Source: JALYUS01 sp038231255
GTDB lineage: Bacteria; Chloroflexota; Chloroflexia; Thermomicrobiales; JALYUS01
Length of the DNA stretch: 64,000 bases
Reading direction: 5' to 3'
Assembly: GCA_038231255.1 (NCBI GenBank)
Contig: JBBRLR010000014.1
Coordinates: forward strand, 5,626 to 69,625
The notes beneath the pieces are model-generated. The model was given only the letters and a program-made list of their open reading frames with translations. It searched no databases and was not told where the DNA came from. How positions within the stretch are numbered: position 1 is the first letter of the stretch; every line of letters starts with the position of its first letter. The translations under genes were made by a program, and so were the position numbers. Of this stretch, positions 35,661 to 43,560 are shown in pieces.

Positions 35661-36116
35661 TCCGAGGTCTGGGACGCGCTCGCGGACGTGCTGGACCCGG
35701 AGATTCCGATGATCTCCGTTGTGGACCTCGGTATCATCCGTAGCGTCGAGTGGGACGATATGCATCTGCGGGTCGAAGTGATGCCCACCTTCGTCGCCTG
35801 CCCCGCGCTCGACATCATCCGCGACACGATCCGCGAGCGGCTGGCTGGCTTCGCGCCCGTCGTTGAGGTCGTGACGACCTATGCGGAGCCGTGGACGACG
35901 GAGCGCATCACACCCGAAGGCCACCGGAAACTGCGTGCCAGCGGCTTCGCGCCGCCAATCCCCGGCGAAGCGATACTGCTACCGGTCGCGCCTGCCTGCC
36001 CATACTGCGATTCGCACCACACCGCGCTCGAAAATCCGTTCGGGCCGACGCTCTGCCGTGCCATCTACTATTGCCACGATTGCCGCCAGCCCTTCGAGCA
36101 GTTCAAGACGGTCTGA
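35583..36116 (+). CDS. paaD: 1,2-phenylacetyl-CoA epoxidase subunit PaaD
   Basis: 177 residues. MIP18/DUF59 family protein needed for maturation of the epoxidase. The core VLDPEIPMISVVDLGIIRSV is diagnostic. The C-terminus carries a zinc-binding pair CPYC and CHDC, typical of PaaD. Residues about 17-28 (SALSTQHSALSE) are encoded by a repeat arm; the first 28 residues as a whole appear to be recruited sequence. No paaE reductase follows. Confidence 0.94.
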   Translation: MVLARGRKVRAKVDEVSALSTQHSALSEVWDALADVLDPEIPMISVVDLGIIRSVEWDDMHLRVEVMPTFVACPALDIIRDTIRERLAGFAPVVEVVTTYAEPWTTERITPEGHRKLRASGFAPPIPGEAILLPVAPACPYCDSHHTALENPFGPTLCRAIYYCHDCRQPFEQFKTV

Positions 36117-36164
36117 AGATCGGAGGGTTCCGTTGCTGGCGTTGAACTTGCAGCGTCGTGTGTC

Positions 36165-37040
36165 ATGAAAAGAACCAATGTGAACCCCCTGTGGCCGATG
36201 GAGCGCCTGACAATGGATACGGGGAGTAGCGCTAAGGGCAAGCGAACGTCCTCCCTTGTTTCTTTCTCAGTCTTGTTGTGGTTGATCGTTGCGCTTGCGA
36301 TCTTGTCCGCATGTGGAGCGCGCGCGGCGACGGAGGATGCCCCGCCGCCGACCGACACCTTCCGCACCCTCAATCACTGGCCGCACGACCCGGCGGCATT
36401 CACCGAAGGGCTGGTCTATGCCGATGGCGCATTCTTCGAGAGCACGGGACTCAACGGCATGTCCAGTCTGCGGAAGGTAGATGCCGAAACGGGGCAAGTG
36501 ATCGCGAGCCTCCCGCTCGCACCGGAGTATTTCGGGGAAGGTTTGACCCTCTTCAACGGGAAACTCATCCAATTAACCTGGCAATCGCATATCGGATTTG
36601 TGTACGACCTCCAATGCTTCTGCCTCGAACGCACCTTCGCGTACGACGGCGAAGGGTGGGGCCTAACGCACGACGACCGCTTCCTCATCATGAGCGACGG
36701 CACCGCGCGCATCCGCTTCCTCGACCCCACAACATTCGCGGTTGTGCGGACGATCAGCGTTGCCGACTACGGCCAGCCGCTGACGAACATCAACGAACTC
36801 GAATACATCAATGGTGAGATTTACGCCAATGTCTGGCTGACGGATCGCATCGTCCGCATTGGTCCCGCGTCGGGTGCGATCCTTGGTTGGATTGACCTGA
36901 CTGGCCTGCTGCCCGACGCCGATCGCAGCCCGTCCATCGCCGAACTGAACGGCATCGCCTACGACGATGCGACGAGCCGCCTCTTCGTCACCGGCAAAAA
37001 CTGGCCCGAGATTTTCCAGATCGCGCTCGTCCCGAAATAG
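36165..37040 (+). CDS. Glutaminyl-peptide cyclotransferase, predicted lipoprotein
   Basis: 291 residues. N-terminal hydrophobic segment ending in the lipobox LSACG, so likely exported and lipid-anchored. The rest is a beta-propeller-type glutamine cyclotransferase with FTEGLVYADGAFFESTG, LTWQSHIGFVYD, YDGEGWGLTHDD, INELEYINGEIYANVW and LNGIAYD repeats. Converts N-terminal Gln of peptides to pyroglutamate outside the membrane. Possible later start at 36213. Confidence 0.92.
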   Translation: MKRTNVNPLWPMERLTMDTGSSAKGKRTSSLVSFSVLLWLIVALAILSACGARAATEDAPPPTDTFRTLNHWPHDPAAFTEGLVYADGAFFESTGLNGMSSLRKVDAETGQVIASLPLAPEYFGEGLTLFNGKLIQLTWQSHIGFVYDLQCFCLERTFAYDGEGWGLTHDDRFLIMSDGTARIRFLDPTTFAVVRTISVADYGQPLTNINELEYINGEIYANVWLTDRIVRIGPASGAILGWIDLTGLLPDADRSPSIAELNGIAYDDATSRLFVTGKNWPEIFQIALVPK

Positions 37041-37147
37041 CGACGGAAACATTACCCGGGATGGCCTACGAGAAAATGTATCATCTATGCACGGATGGAT
37101 AGATGCTCCATACTGTTCATCGTACCCCTTGTTATCTCACCATACAT

Positions 37148-37164
37148 GTATGACAATGTCATAC
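37148..37164. promoter_or_regulatory. Palindrome GTATGAC-aat-GTCATAC
   Basis: Perfect 7-base inverted repeat with a 3-base spacer, 62 bases upstream of the toxin remnant. Fits the size of an autoregulatory operator for the toxin-antitoxin locus, but this is only a position-based guess. Confidence 0.35.
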
Positions 37165-37209
37165 GCATGAAGGGATGGACGATGGTCTGGTTCTCGGAGC
37201 TGATCTAGG

Positions 37210-37455
37210 ATGACTGAAATGAAGGGCATATCGCGCGTCATGGCATTCGGATATTTGAAGCGACGGAAGCCGTGAGAAATGCCCCCTCTTTGACACGAGC
37301 GTGAGACGATATCTATCGCGTCATTGGTCAGACAGATGCGGGGCGCTATCTCTTCGTCATCGTCGTCCCGCGCCCTCTCGAAGCCTTCTACATCCTACAT
37401 CGTGACTGCGCGTGACGCGACGCGCGATGAGCAACGCAACATGCGTCATCGCTGA
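37210..37455 (+). pseudogene. Decayed BrnT-family toxin
   Basis: Three frames must be joined to read the toxin. NEGHIARHGI...FEATEAVRNAPSLTRA (37218-37301) ends at an in-frame TGA (37302-37304). DDIYRVIGQTDAGRYLFVIV continues in the same frame (37305 on). After a frameshift near 37395-37402 the BrnT-type ending VTARDATRDEQRNMRHR is reached and ends in TGA at 37453-37455. The N-terminus is also out of frame with ATG 37210. Order, size and motifs match BrnT RNase toxins upstream of a CopG/BrnA-type antitoxin. Not functional as sequenced. Confidence 0.75.
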
Positions 37456-37466
37456 GGAGAACAGAC

Positions 37467-37769
37467 ATGGCTACACAAGAAAAGAAAGAGATGAAGCAGA
37501 CTCCACGGTTTTCTTCGATCGAGGAAATGGCCGAGTTCTGGGATACACACGACTCAGCCGAGTACGAGCATGCGTTTGAGCCGGTGGAGTTTGAGATCGC
37601 GAAGCCCCTAAAGTCAACATGGATGCTCTCGATTCGGTTGGATAAGGAGACATTCGACGCACTACAGGCAATCGCGAAGCCGAAGGGGTTGGGCGCTTCG
37701 ACGCTGGCGCGGATGTGGATTCTGGAAGAGTTAGAGCGGGTGCGGAAGAATGAGGGGGAGGTCCGATGA
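37467..37769 (+). CDS. CopG/BrnA-type antitoxin
   Basis: 100 residues, intact. The N-terminal part FSSIEEMAEFWDTHDSAEYE is typical of the CopG antitoxin family that pairs with BrnT-like toxins. The C-terminal ribbon-helix-helix is MLSIRLDKETFDALQAIAK then LGASTLARMWILEEL. ATG 37467 follows GAGGAG, 11 bases after the toxin remnant. Its partner is broken, so it is an orphan antitoxin. Its stop overlaps the ATG of the enolase-family gene downstream, so the two are translationally coupled. Confidence 0.9.
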   Translation: MATQEKKEMKQTPRFSSIEEMAEFWDTHDSAEYEHAFEPVEFEIAKPLKSTWMLSIRLDKETFDALQAIAKPKGLGASTLARMWILEELERVRKNEGEVR

Positions 37770-39025
37770 AGATCACGAAGATCGAGACGATCCATGTCGA
37801 GGACTATCCGCACATCCTCTTCGTCGCCGTGCATACCGACGAAGGTTTGGTCGGGTACGGCGATACATTCTACATGACGGACGCACTCAGGGGCTACGTC
37901 CACCAGTTCGCGGCGCCGATGCTGCTCGGTCGCGACCCGCTCGCCATCGAACTGCACTGGCGGCGTCTCTATGAGGTAATCGCGCATATCGCGGGTAAGG
38001 GTGCGGAGATTCGCGGGCTTTCGGCGATTGATGTCGCCTTGTGGGACATCCTCGGGCAGGCGGCGGGGATGCCGGTCTGGCAGGTGCTCGGGGGCGCGGC
38101 GCGGGACCGGATCAAGACCTACAACACCTGCGGCGGACCGAGTTACGGTCGCCCAACGCGCGGCGGCACGGGCTACGGCACGGACACCGGCAACGACGCG
38201 GGGAAGTATGAAGACCTGATCGCCTTCATGACCCGCGCGGACGAACTTGCCCTCGATCTTCTCAGCGAGGGGATCACCGGCATGAAGATCTGGCCCTTCG
38301 ACTACATCGCCCACACGCCGGGCAAGTACGACGACTGGCGGGCCTTTCGTGGGGCCTTCGACCCCGATCTGCGCACGCTCGGCGGGCAGCGGATTGACAA
38401 CGCGGACCTCAATCGCGGCCTGGAGCCGTTTCGCAAGATACGCGCGGCGGTCGGCGACAAGATGGAGATCATGGTCGAGGGGCACGGCTTCTGGTCGCTC
38501 CCAGCGGCGAAGAAGATCGCGCACGCACTGGAGGAGTTCGAGCCGTTCTGGCTCGAAGACCTGATGCGCGCGGACGACATCGGCGCACTCGCGGAGTTAC
38601 AGCGGAGCACGACGACCCCGCTCCTCGCCAGCGAGTACCTGACGACGCGCTACGAGTACAAGCCAGTTTTGGAGCAGCGCGCGGCGGACATCATCATGAT
38701 TGATCCAACGTGGGCGGGCGGTATCACCGAATCGAAGAAGATCGCGACGATGGCCGAGACCTACAAACGTCCGGTGGCGATGCATGACTGCACCGGCCCC
38801 TTCACGCTCTTTGCCGGGGTGCATTTGGCAATCAACGCGACGAATGCCGTCTATCAGGAATCGCTGCGCTCGTACCTGCGCGTCACCTATCCGAACCTCG
38901 TCACCGAGATCGTGCAGGTCGAGGACGGCCACATCCTCGCGCCGACCGCGCCCGGCATCGGAACGACCCTCCTCCCTGAAGTCCGCAAGCGCCCGGATAC
39001 GACGGTAGTGGAATCGGTGTTGTAG
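37766..39025 (+). CDS. Mandelate racemase/muconate lactonizing enzyme family protein (sugar-acid dehydratase-like)
   Basis: 419 residues of the enolase superfamily. N-terminal capping domain (VGYGDTFYM, LSAIDVALWDILGQAAG), then the barrel with TGMKIWPFD, VEGHGFWSL (metal ligand position), PFWLEDLM (Glu ligand), LLASEYL (Glu) and MHDCTGPFT, where the His-Asp dyad is expected. Probably dehydrates an aldonate or a related sugar acid; substrate not assignable. The start overlaps the antitoxin stop. Confidence 0.9.
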   Translation: MKITKIETIHVEDYPHILFVAVHTDEGLVGYGDTFYMTDALRGYVHQFAAPMLLGRDPLAIELHWRRLYEVIAHIAGKGAEIRGLSAIDVALWDILGQAAGMPVWQVLGGAARDRIKTYNTCGGPSYGRPTRGGTGYGTDTGNDAGKYEDLIAFMTRADELALDLLSEGITGMKIWPFDYIAHTPGKYDDWRAFRGAFDPDLRTLGGQRIDNADLNRGLEPFRKIRAAVGDKMEIMVEGHGFWSLPAAKKIAHALEEFEPFWLEDLMRADDIGALAELQRSTTTPLLASEYLTTRYEYKPVLEQRAADIIMIDPTWAGGITESKKIATMAETYKRPVAMHDCTGPFTLFAGVHLAINATNAVYQESLRSYLRVTYPNLVTEIVQVEDGHILAPTAPGIGTTLLPEVRKRPDTTVVESVL

Positions 39026-39034
39026 CGACCTGGC

Positions 39035-39610
39035 TCAGTTGGGCACAGTAGCTGAATCACCGAAGTGGAACACGCCATCCGGCTGCACCGAGGAGATGAA
39101 GACGCGAGGATTTGTGGAAAGTTTGTCGAGGAAAAGGACAATTGCGTGGCGGTCGGACTGATCGAAGAGCGCCATTGAGGGGACGATGATTGCTTGCGCG
39201 GGTGTCATCCGGCGGAGAAACTGTGCGGTCGCCCGCGCGACCTCGCGATCCAGGAAGCAATAGGGAGCATTATTGAGCGAGAGCGCGGCACAGAGCGCCA
39301 GATCACGAAGATCGAGCGCCTGCTCGACCTGAACATTCAAATCGTAAAGACGGCGTGCGACTGCCCGGCGTACGACGCGCTCCGAACGTCCTTCCGGGGG
39401 TGAAAGTTCTTCGTGAAAGTGCCGCGCAAACTCGGCAATCGCAACGCGATGATCGCTCGCAAGATAGAGGGTGGGTTCGTCGTAGACGTTCCACCGATTT
39501 TCACGGTTCCGCCCTGCCAGCCGAAAATCGAGGATATCGTACGCGGCTCCATCGGAAATATGCCGACATGCCAGCCCAGTCCACGGCTTCAGGAACGCAT
39601 CGAACGTCAC
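39035..39610 (-). CDS. RES-domain toxin of a RES-Xre module
   Basis: 191 residues from GTG 39610, directly following the antitoxin TAG. The RES fold is recognised by ISDGAAYDILDFRLAGRNRENRWN near the start, LYLASDHRVAIAEFARH, and the ending RVFISSVQPDG. RES toxins degrade or transfer ADP-ribose from NAD+, halting growth; the Arg, Tyr/Glu and Ser that name the family fall in these segments. Appears intact, unlike the two other toxins in the window. Confidence 0.85.
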   Translation of the reverse strand: MTFDAFLKPWTGLACRHISDGAAYDILDFRLAGRNRENRWNVYDEPTLYLASDHRVAIAEFARHFHEELSPPEGRSERVVRRAVARRLYDLNVQVEQALDLRDLALCAALSLNNAPYCFLDREVARATAQFLRRMTPAQAIIVPSMALFDQSDRHAIVLFLDKLSTNPRVFISSVQPDGVFHFGDSATVPN

Positions 39611-39973
39611 CTAAAAGCCCATGCCCTCATAATCTGCCGCGAACGCGGAAAAGACCTCATCTCCTCTGCCCATTTCGATCAGCTGCATCGCCGAGTAGTT
39701 ATCGAAGACGCCCATCGGCGTGGTCATGAAGAGGTCGAATCCCTCACGCGTGTAAACCATGAGGCCGAGGTGGACGATCTCTTGTACCTGCGCCAGACGC
39801 TCGCGGAGCAACCGGTTACTCGGCATTTCTCCGCGCGCCTCCCACCGCTCAATCGTCTTTGCGCTGACATCTATCAGCCGACCCATGCGTTCGCGTGATA
39901 TGTTGAGTTGTTTCCGAAGTTCAGCCAGCGTGAGGATTGATGGATGAGTGGATGATGCCACCATTGTCGTCAT
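39611..39973 (-). CDS. Xre/MbcA/ParS-type antitoxin
   Basis: 120 residues from ATG 39973, preceded by AAAGGAGG. Helix-turn-helix region LAELRKQLNISRERMGRLIDVSAKTIERWEARG and a C-terminal toxin-binding part with MTTPMGVFDNYSAMQLIEMG, the typical layout of RES-partner antitoxins. It should repress its own promoter through the two palindromes at 40004-40025. Confidence 0.88.
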   Translation of the reverse strand: MTTMVASSTHPSILTLAELRKQLNISRERMGRLIDVSAKTIERWEARGEMPSNRLLRERLAQVQEIVHLGLMVYTREGFDLFMTTPMGVFDNYSAMQLIEMGRGDEVFSAFAADYEGMGF

Positions 39974-40003
39974 TGCGCGCCTCCTTTGCATCATTGTATC
40001 AAT

Positions 40004-40025
40004 TGTCTAGACATCTGTCTAGACA
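40004..40025. promoter_or_regulatory. Tandem operator: two copies of TGTCTAGACA
   Basis: The perfect 10-base palindrome TGTCTAGACA occurs at 40004-40013 and 40016-40025, one helical turn apart (12 bases centre to centre), about 30 bases before the antitoxin start. The second copy overlaps the stop codon of the upstream acyltransferase gene. Confidence 0.8.
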
Positions 40026-40924
40026 GCGCGCATTTCAGTCGTACATTCGCCTTCCAGCCATGTTCGGAGGGTGGTGAGGAAGGGGATGGCGTCGCTCTCG
40101 TCGCAGAGACGGGCATCGTAGGTGAGGCCGATGGTGGCGACAGCGCGGATCGTCAGCGTACTGTCCACGGCGACTGGCACGTCGCGCACGCTGTCCACGC
40201 TGAGGATCGCGGACTGGCCCGGTGGGATGATCGGCGCGGAACGGACGGTGCCGAACGGGCCGGGGTTCGTGACGGTGATCGTGCCGCCCTGGATGTCACT
40301 GATGGTCAGCCGGTTCGCCCGCGCCGCCGTGATGACGCGATGAAGCGCCCGTGCCAGCCCGACGAGCGACAAATCCTCTGCGTGGTGAATGATCGGTGCC
40401 TGCAAGCCATCATCGGTCGAGACGGCGACGCCGAGATTGAGCGCGGGCAGGACATGTGGCCCATCAGTCGTCCAGCGACTGTTCACGCGCGGATGTTCGC
40501 GCGCCGCGATCACCATGCCACGCAGGATGAAGGGCATGTATGTCAGCGGTATGCCATGTTCCATCTCGAATGCCGCGCGCATCGCTGTGCGTGCGGCGAT
40601 CAGCGTCGTCCAGTCCACCGTCGTGTAGACGCGCGCCATCGGCGTCTCGCGTGCCGTCCGCGTCAGGTTCTCCGCCGTCATCCGGCGGATGCGGGTTAGG
40701 GGGATGAGGTCGCTATTGGTAGAAGGGGAGGGTGCGCGGCTGTACGTCCCTACGGCGCTGTCTGCTGTTCGCTGTCTACTATCTGCCGCAAGAATGTCAT
40801 TGCGCGTCACGCGGCCATTGCGGCCCGTACCCATGACGGTCGCGGGGTCAATGCTGCGTTGCGCGCTCAACACCCGGACGGCGGGCGAATACCAGACGCG
40901 CTCCCCCTGCATTGTCGCACTCAT
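40019..40924 (-). CDS. 2-oxoacid dehydrogenase E2-like acyltransferase lacking lipoyl domain and catalytic His
   Basis: 301 residues. The N-terminus is a peripheral-subunit-binding domain (YSPAVRVLSAQRSIDPATVMGTG...RVTRNDIL), not a lipoyl domain. The catalytic domain is recognisable (LTRIRRMTAENLTRT, NLGVAVSTDDGLQAPII, TITVTNPGPFGT, IPPGQSAILSV). The active-site DHRxxDG reads DARLCDE: catalytic His is Ala and Gly is Glu. The linker (residues about 46-60, ADSRQRTADSAVG) is translated repeat. Probably not a normal acyltransferase; possibly a structural paralogue. No E1 or E3 genes nearby. Confidence 0.85.
   Translation of the reverse strand: MSATMQGERVWYSPAVRVLSAQRSIDPATVMGTGRNGRVTRNDILAADSRQRTADSAVGTYSRAPSPSTNSDLIPLTRIRRMTAENLTRTARETPMARVYTTVDWTTLIAARTAMRAAFEMEHGIPLTYMPFILRGMVIAAREHPRVNSRWTTDGPHVLPALNLGVAVSTDDGLQAPIIHHAEDLSLVGLARALHRVITAARANRLTISDIQGGTITVTNPGPFGTVRSAPIIPPGQSAILSVDSVRDVPVAVDSTLTIRAVATIGLTYDARLCDESDAIPFLTTLRTWLEGECTTEMRAV
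40757..40790. repeat. Solo repeat arm inside the E2-like gene
   Basis: CTGTCTGCTGTTCGCTGTCT and following bases form a single arm of the TAGTCAG/CAGACAGC class within the linker codons of the acyltransferase. Confidence 0.65.
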
Positions 40925-40940
40925 CCGTCGAACCTTTCTT

Positions 40941-40983
40941 TAGCCACAAAGGCGCATCTGTGTCCTTTGTGCCTCTGTGGCTA
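40941..40983. repeat. Inverted repeat, TAGCCACAAAGGCGCA / TGTGCCTCTGTGGCTA
   Basis: Short hairpin of the CACAGAGG class. The last three bases (40981-40983) are the nudC stop codon TAG on the minus strand. Confidence 0.88.
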
Positions 40984-41817
40984 ATCTCCCGTCGTGCCAC
41001 CGTGCTTCTCGATGAAGGCGTCAATCAGTTTGCGGGCGATGCTGAGGCCGGGCGGGACGCGGGGAAGCGTGTCGTGGCGGAACCAGGCTGCTTCCGCGAC
41101 CTCGCGCGGGTCAACGCAAATCTCGCCGCTCGCATAGGTGGCAGTGAAGCCGACCATCAGCGAGTTCGGGAAGGGCCACGACTGGCTGCCGAAGTACGTG
41201 ATGTCCTTCACTTCAATGCTCACCTCTTCGCGTAACTCGCGGCGGACAGTCTCTTCGAGCGATTCGCCCGCCTCCACAAAGCCCGCGAGCACGCTGAAGA
41301 AGGCGGCGGGGAAGTTCGCGTTGCGCGCCAGCAGCAGTTCGTCGCCGCGTTCGACCGCGACGATCACCGCTGGGGCGATGCGCGGATAGTTGACGAGGCC
41401 ACAGTTCGGGCATTCGGTCGCGCGATCCGCCTTGTGATAGACGGTGCGCGTGCCGCAGCGGCCGCAGAATTGATGCGTCCGATCCCAGGCGATGATTTGG
41501 ATTGCCCGCCCGGCGAGAAAGAAGAGATCATCCGGCAGCCGCCGGTAGAGCGTGCGTAACCCTTCAAATCGCATCCCGTCCGGCGGCTCCGTCGCTTTGT
41601 CCACCTCGATGACGAAGCAGTGGTCGCCGCCCAATGTGCCGAGATACTGCGTGTGGAGCGGCGTCATGCCGAGGCTCGTGACATCCTCGACATACGGCAG
41701 CGCCATGCCGCGCTCCGTTTCCTGCACGAGCAGATTGCTTTCGCGAAAAACCCACCACCATGCCGCCCCGGCCCGTGACTTCGGCGGCTTAATCCCCGCA
41801 ATAAATGCGCGTTCCAT
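40981..41817 (-). CDS. nudC: NAD+ diphosphatase / NAD-cap decapping enzyme NudC
   Basis: 278 residues from ATG 41817 (GGAGGAACG upstream). Zinc ribbon CGRCG and CPNCG, then the Nudix box GFVEAGESLEETVRRELREE, followed by the NudC-specific SQSWPFPNS motif (SQPWPFPxS). Hydrolyses NADH to NMNH and AMP and removes NAD caps from RNA. The stop codon lies at the edge of a repeat. Confidence 0.96.
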   Translation of the reverse strand: MERAFIAGIKPPKSRAGAAWWWVFRESNLLVQETERGMALPYVEDVTSLGMTPLHTQYLGTLGGDHCFVIEVDKATEPPDGMRFEGLRTLYRRLPDDLFFLAGRAIQIIAWDRTHQFCGRCGTRTVYHKADRATECPNCGLVNYPRIAPAVIVAVERGDELLLARNANFPAAFFSVLAGFVEAGESLEETVRRELREEVSIEVKDITYFGSQSWPFPNSLMVGFTATYASGEICVDPREVAEAAWFRHDTLPRVPPGLSIARKLIDAFIEKHGGTTGD

Positions 41818-41829
41818 CGTTCCTCCAGT

Positions 41830-41932
41830 GGTCAATACTCAGTAGTTGGAGTCGGAATCGGAAATCGGTAGACAGAATGAGGCTGATTCGACTGCCCGCT
41901 GCCTGCTGTCTGCTGAATCGTAGTATGCCACG
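41830..41932. repeat. Degenerate repeat remnants upstream of nudC
   Basis: ACTCAGTAGTTGGAGTCGG near 41838 and CTGCCTGCTGTCTGCTGAA near 41901 resemble worn arms of the TAGTCAG class. Confidence 0.4.
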
Positions 41933-42082
41933 TGCTCGCCGATTGCGTCAGCGGTGGAACGGTGAGCGCGCGATTGCCAAATGCGTGCTGGTATCCGGCT
42001 TGCGAAGGAGGATCGCGCGATCCCTTTCCGATATTCGCGTGCGGGACATGGATGATCGCGCGATCGTGAAAGGAAAAGTGTC

Positions 42083-42559
42083 ATGGCATCGCCGATACTG
42101 ACAGGGGCGGCCGCTGGCGCGGTCGGGACCGTTGCCCTCAATATCGCCACCTACGTGGACATGACCGTGCGCGCCAGACCCGCGAGCAGTGTTCCCGCGA
42201 AACTGGCCGGCGTCATCGCGGAGAAGGCGGGTGTTGATCTCGCGACTGGTGAGGGGGACGCCGCGAAGGAGCAGGAGCAGAATCGCCAGAGTGGGCTGGG
42301 CGCGCTCCTCGGCTATGTGAGCGGGCTGGGTGTCGCGTCACTCTACGGGGCGCTACGACCACACCTGCGTCGCATACCGGTACCCATCGCCGGGGTCATC
42401 CTCGGTCTTGCTGCGATGGCGGTCAGCGACGTGCCGATCGGTGTCTCGGGCGTCAGCGATCCATCTACGTGGGCAACCGAAGACTGGGCCGCCGATCTCA
42501 TCCCGCACCTCATCTACGGCTTGGTGACGGCGATCGCGTACGATGCTTTCGCAGACTGA
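42083..42559 (+). CDS. Small membrane protein of unknown function
   Basis: 158 residues; ATG 42083 follows AAAGGAAAAG. Three to four hydrophobic segments: residues 4-24 (ILTGAAAGAVGTVALNIATY), about 70-90, 95-115 and the C-terminal LIPHLIYGLVTAIAY, with a charged EGDAAKEQEQNRQ loop. The glycine-rich start recalls DUF1440-like small membrane proteins. Stands alone, convergent with nuoK. Confidence 0.7.
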   Translation: MASPILTGAAAGAVGTVALNIATYVDMTVRARPASSVPAKLAGVIAEKAGVDLATGEGDAAKEQEQNRQSGLGALLGYVSGLGVASLYGALRPHLRRIPVPIAGVILGLAAMAVSDVPIGVSGVSDPSTWATEDWAADLIPHLIYGLVTAIAYDAFAD

Positions 42560-42565
42560 GGCGGG

Positions 42566-42901
42566 CTAGTCCGCTGCCGGGCGGTCGTATTCGTCTGTAG
42601 AAAGCATCGCTTCCAGTTCGGAGATCGGATCGACGACAGCGGAACGCTGCGAAAGGCGGACGATCAGGGCGAGACCGACGACGACTTCCGCCGCCGCGAT
42701 GGTGATGATGAAGAGCGCGACGATCTGCCCTTCGAGGTTGCCCCACCGCCGCGCGAAGGCGATCAGCGCGAGGTTCGCCGCGTTGAACATCAGTTCTACC
42801 GACATGAACAGCGTCAGCGGCGTCCGGCGCGACAGGACACCGAACAACCCCGTCGCAAATAGGAACGCACTCAGCAGGACATACCCATTCGTCGGCAACA
42901 T
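42566..42901 (-). CDS. nuoK: NADH-quinone oxidoreductase subunit K
   Basis: 111 residues, three membrane helices. Conserved acidic residue in LFMSVELMFNAANLAL (key Glu of NuoK) and a second in IAAAEVVVGLAL. Last gene of the nuo block. NuoL, M and N, which normally follow, are not here; the next gene is an unrelated one on the other strand. A repeat separates it from nuoJ. Confidence 0.95.
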   Translation of the reverse strand: MLPTNGYVLLSAFLFATGLFGVLSRRTPLTLFMSVELMFNAANLALIAFARRWGNLEGQIVALFIITIAAAEVVVGLALIVRLSQRSAVVDPISELEAMLSTDEYDRPAAD

Positions 42902-42919
42902 CAGCGATTCCCCCAGACA

Positions 42920-43047
42920 AACCGATTGAATCGCAAAGTTGCAAAGAGTGCAAAGAGGAGCGAAAAAGAACCTGGCTGATTGAAATTCATTCTTTCTTCC
43001 CTTTTGCGTTCTCCGCGTTCTTTGCGTCTTTGCGGTTCAATCGGTTT
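42920..43047. repeat. Inverted repeat, AACCGATTGAATCGCAAAG type
   Basis: Left arm 42920-42957 (GCAAAG units) and right arm about 43003-43047 (CTTTGCG units ending GGTTCAATCGGTTT). Fills the whole nuoJ-nuoK gap. Same class as 53969. Confidence 0.9.
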
Positions 43048-43052
43048 CTCCC

Positions 43053-43535
43053 TTACCGTTCATGGCGGCTGAGCATGACGGCGCCGACGGTGGCGGCGAG
43101 CAGCAGGGCGGAGACGACTTCGAGCGGAAAGAGATAATTGGAGAAGAGGACTGTTCCGACCGCCTCGACGCCCGCCGGGGCTTTCGGCGCCTCATTCGGC
43201 AGCGTCGCTTGCAGGACGGCCGCGCCGACGATGAGCAATGCGGCGATGCCGAGGCCGATCGCTATGCCGCGCTCACTGAGGAACGTGCCCCGGCTCTCCT
43301 CCAGATCCGGCCCGAGCAGCGTGAGGATGAAGAGGAAAAGCACCATGATGCCGCCCGCGTAGAGCAGCAACTGCGCTACTGCAAGGAACTCCGCACTCAA
43401 CGAAAGATACAGGAGCGCGAGGCATGCCGTATTGAGCACGAGCGTCAGCGCGATATGCACGGGGTTGCGGAGCGTCACTACCCCGACCGCCGTGATCGCC
43501 GCCAGCGCGGCAACAAGCCAGAAAACGATCATCAT
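43053..43535 (-). CDS. nuoJ: NADH-quinone oxidoreductase subunit J
   Basis: 160 residues, five hydrophobic helices (VFWLVAALAAITAVGVVTL; LLYAGGIMVLFLFILTLLG is the most conserved). Membrane arm subunit near the quinone site. The start is 25 bases after the nuoI stop. Confidence 0.94.
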   Translation of the reverse strand: MMIVFWLVAALAAITAVGVVTLRNPVHIALTLVLNTACLALLYLSLSAEFLAVAQLLLYAGGIMVLFLFILTLLGPDLEESRGTFLSERGIAIGLGIAALLIVGAAVLQATLPNEAPKAPAGVEAVGTVLFSNYLFPLEVVSALLLAATVGAVMLSRHER

Positions 43536-43560
43536 TCTTCCTTTATCTCCTCGCTTGGCA

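Noticed and set aside
37041..37209. A gene between the glutaminyl cyclase and the toxin remnant
   Set aside because: No frame longer than about 60 codons with credible composition; only the GTATGAC palindrome stands out.
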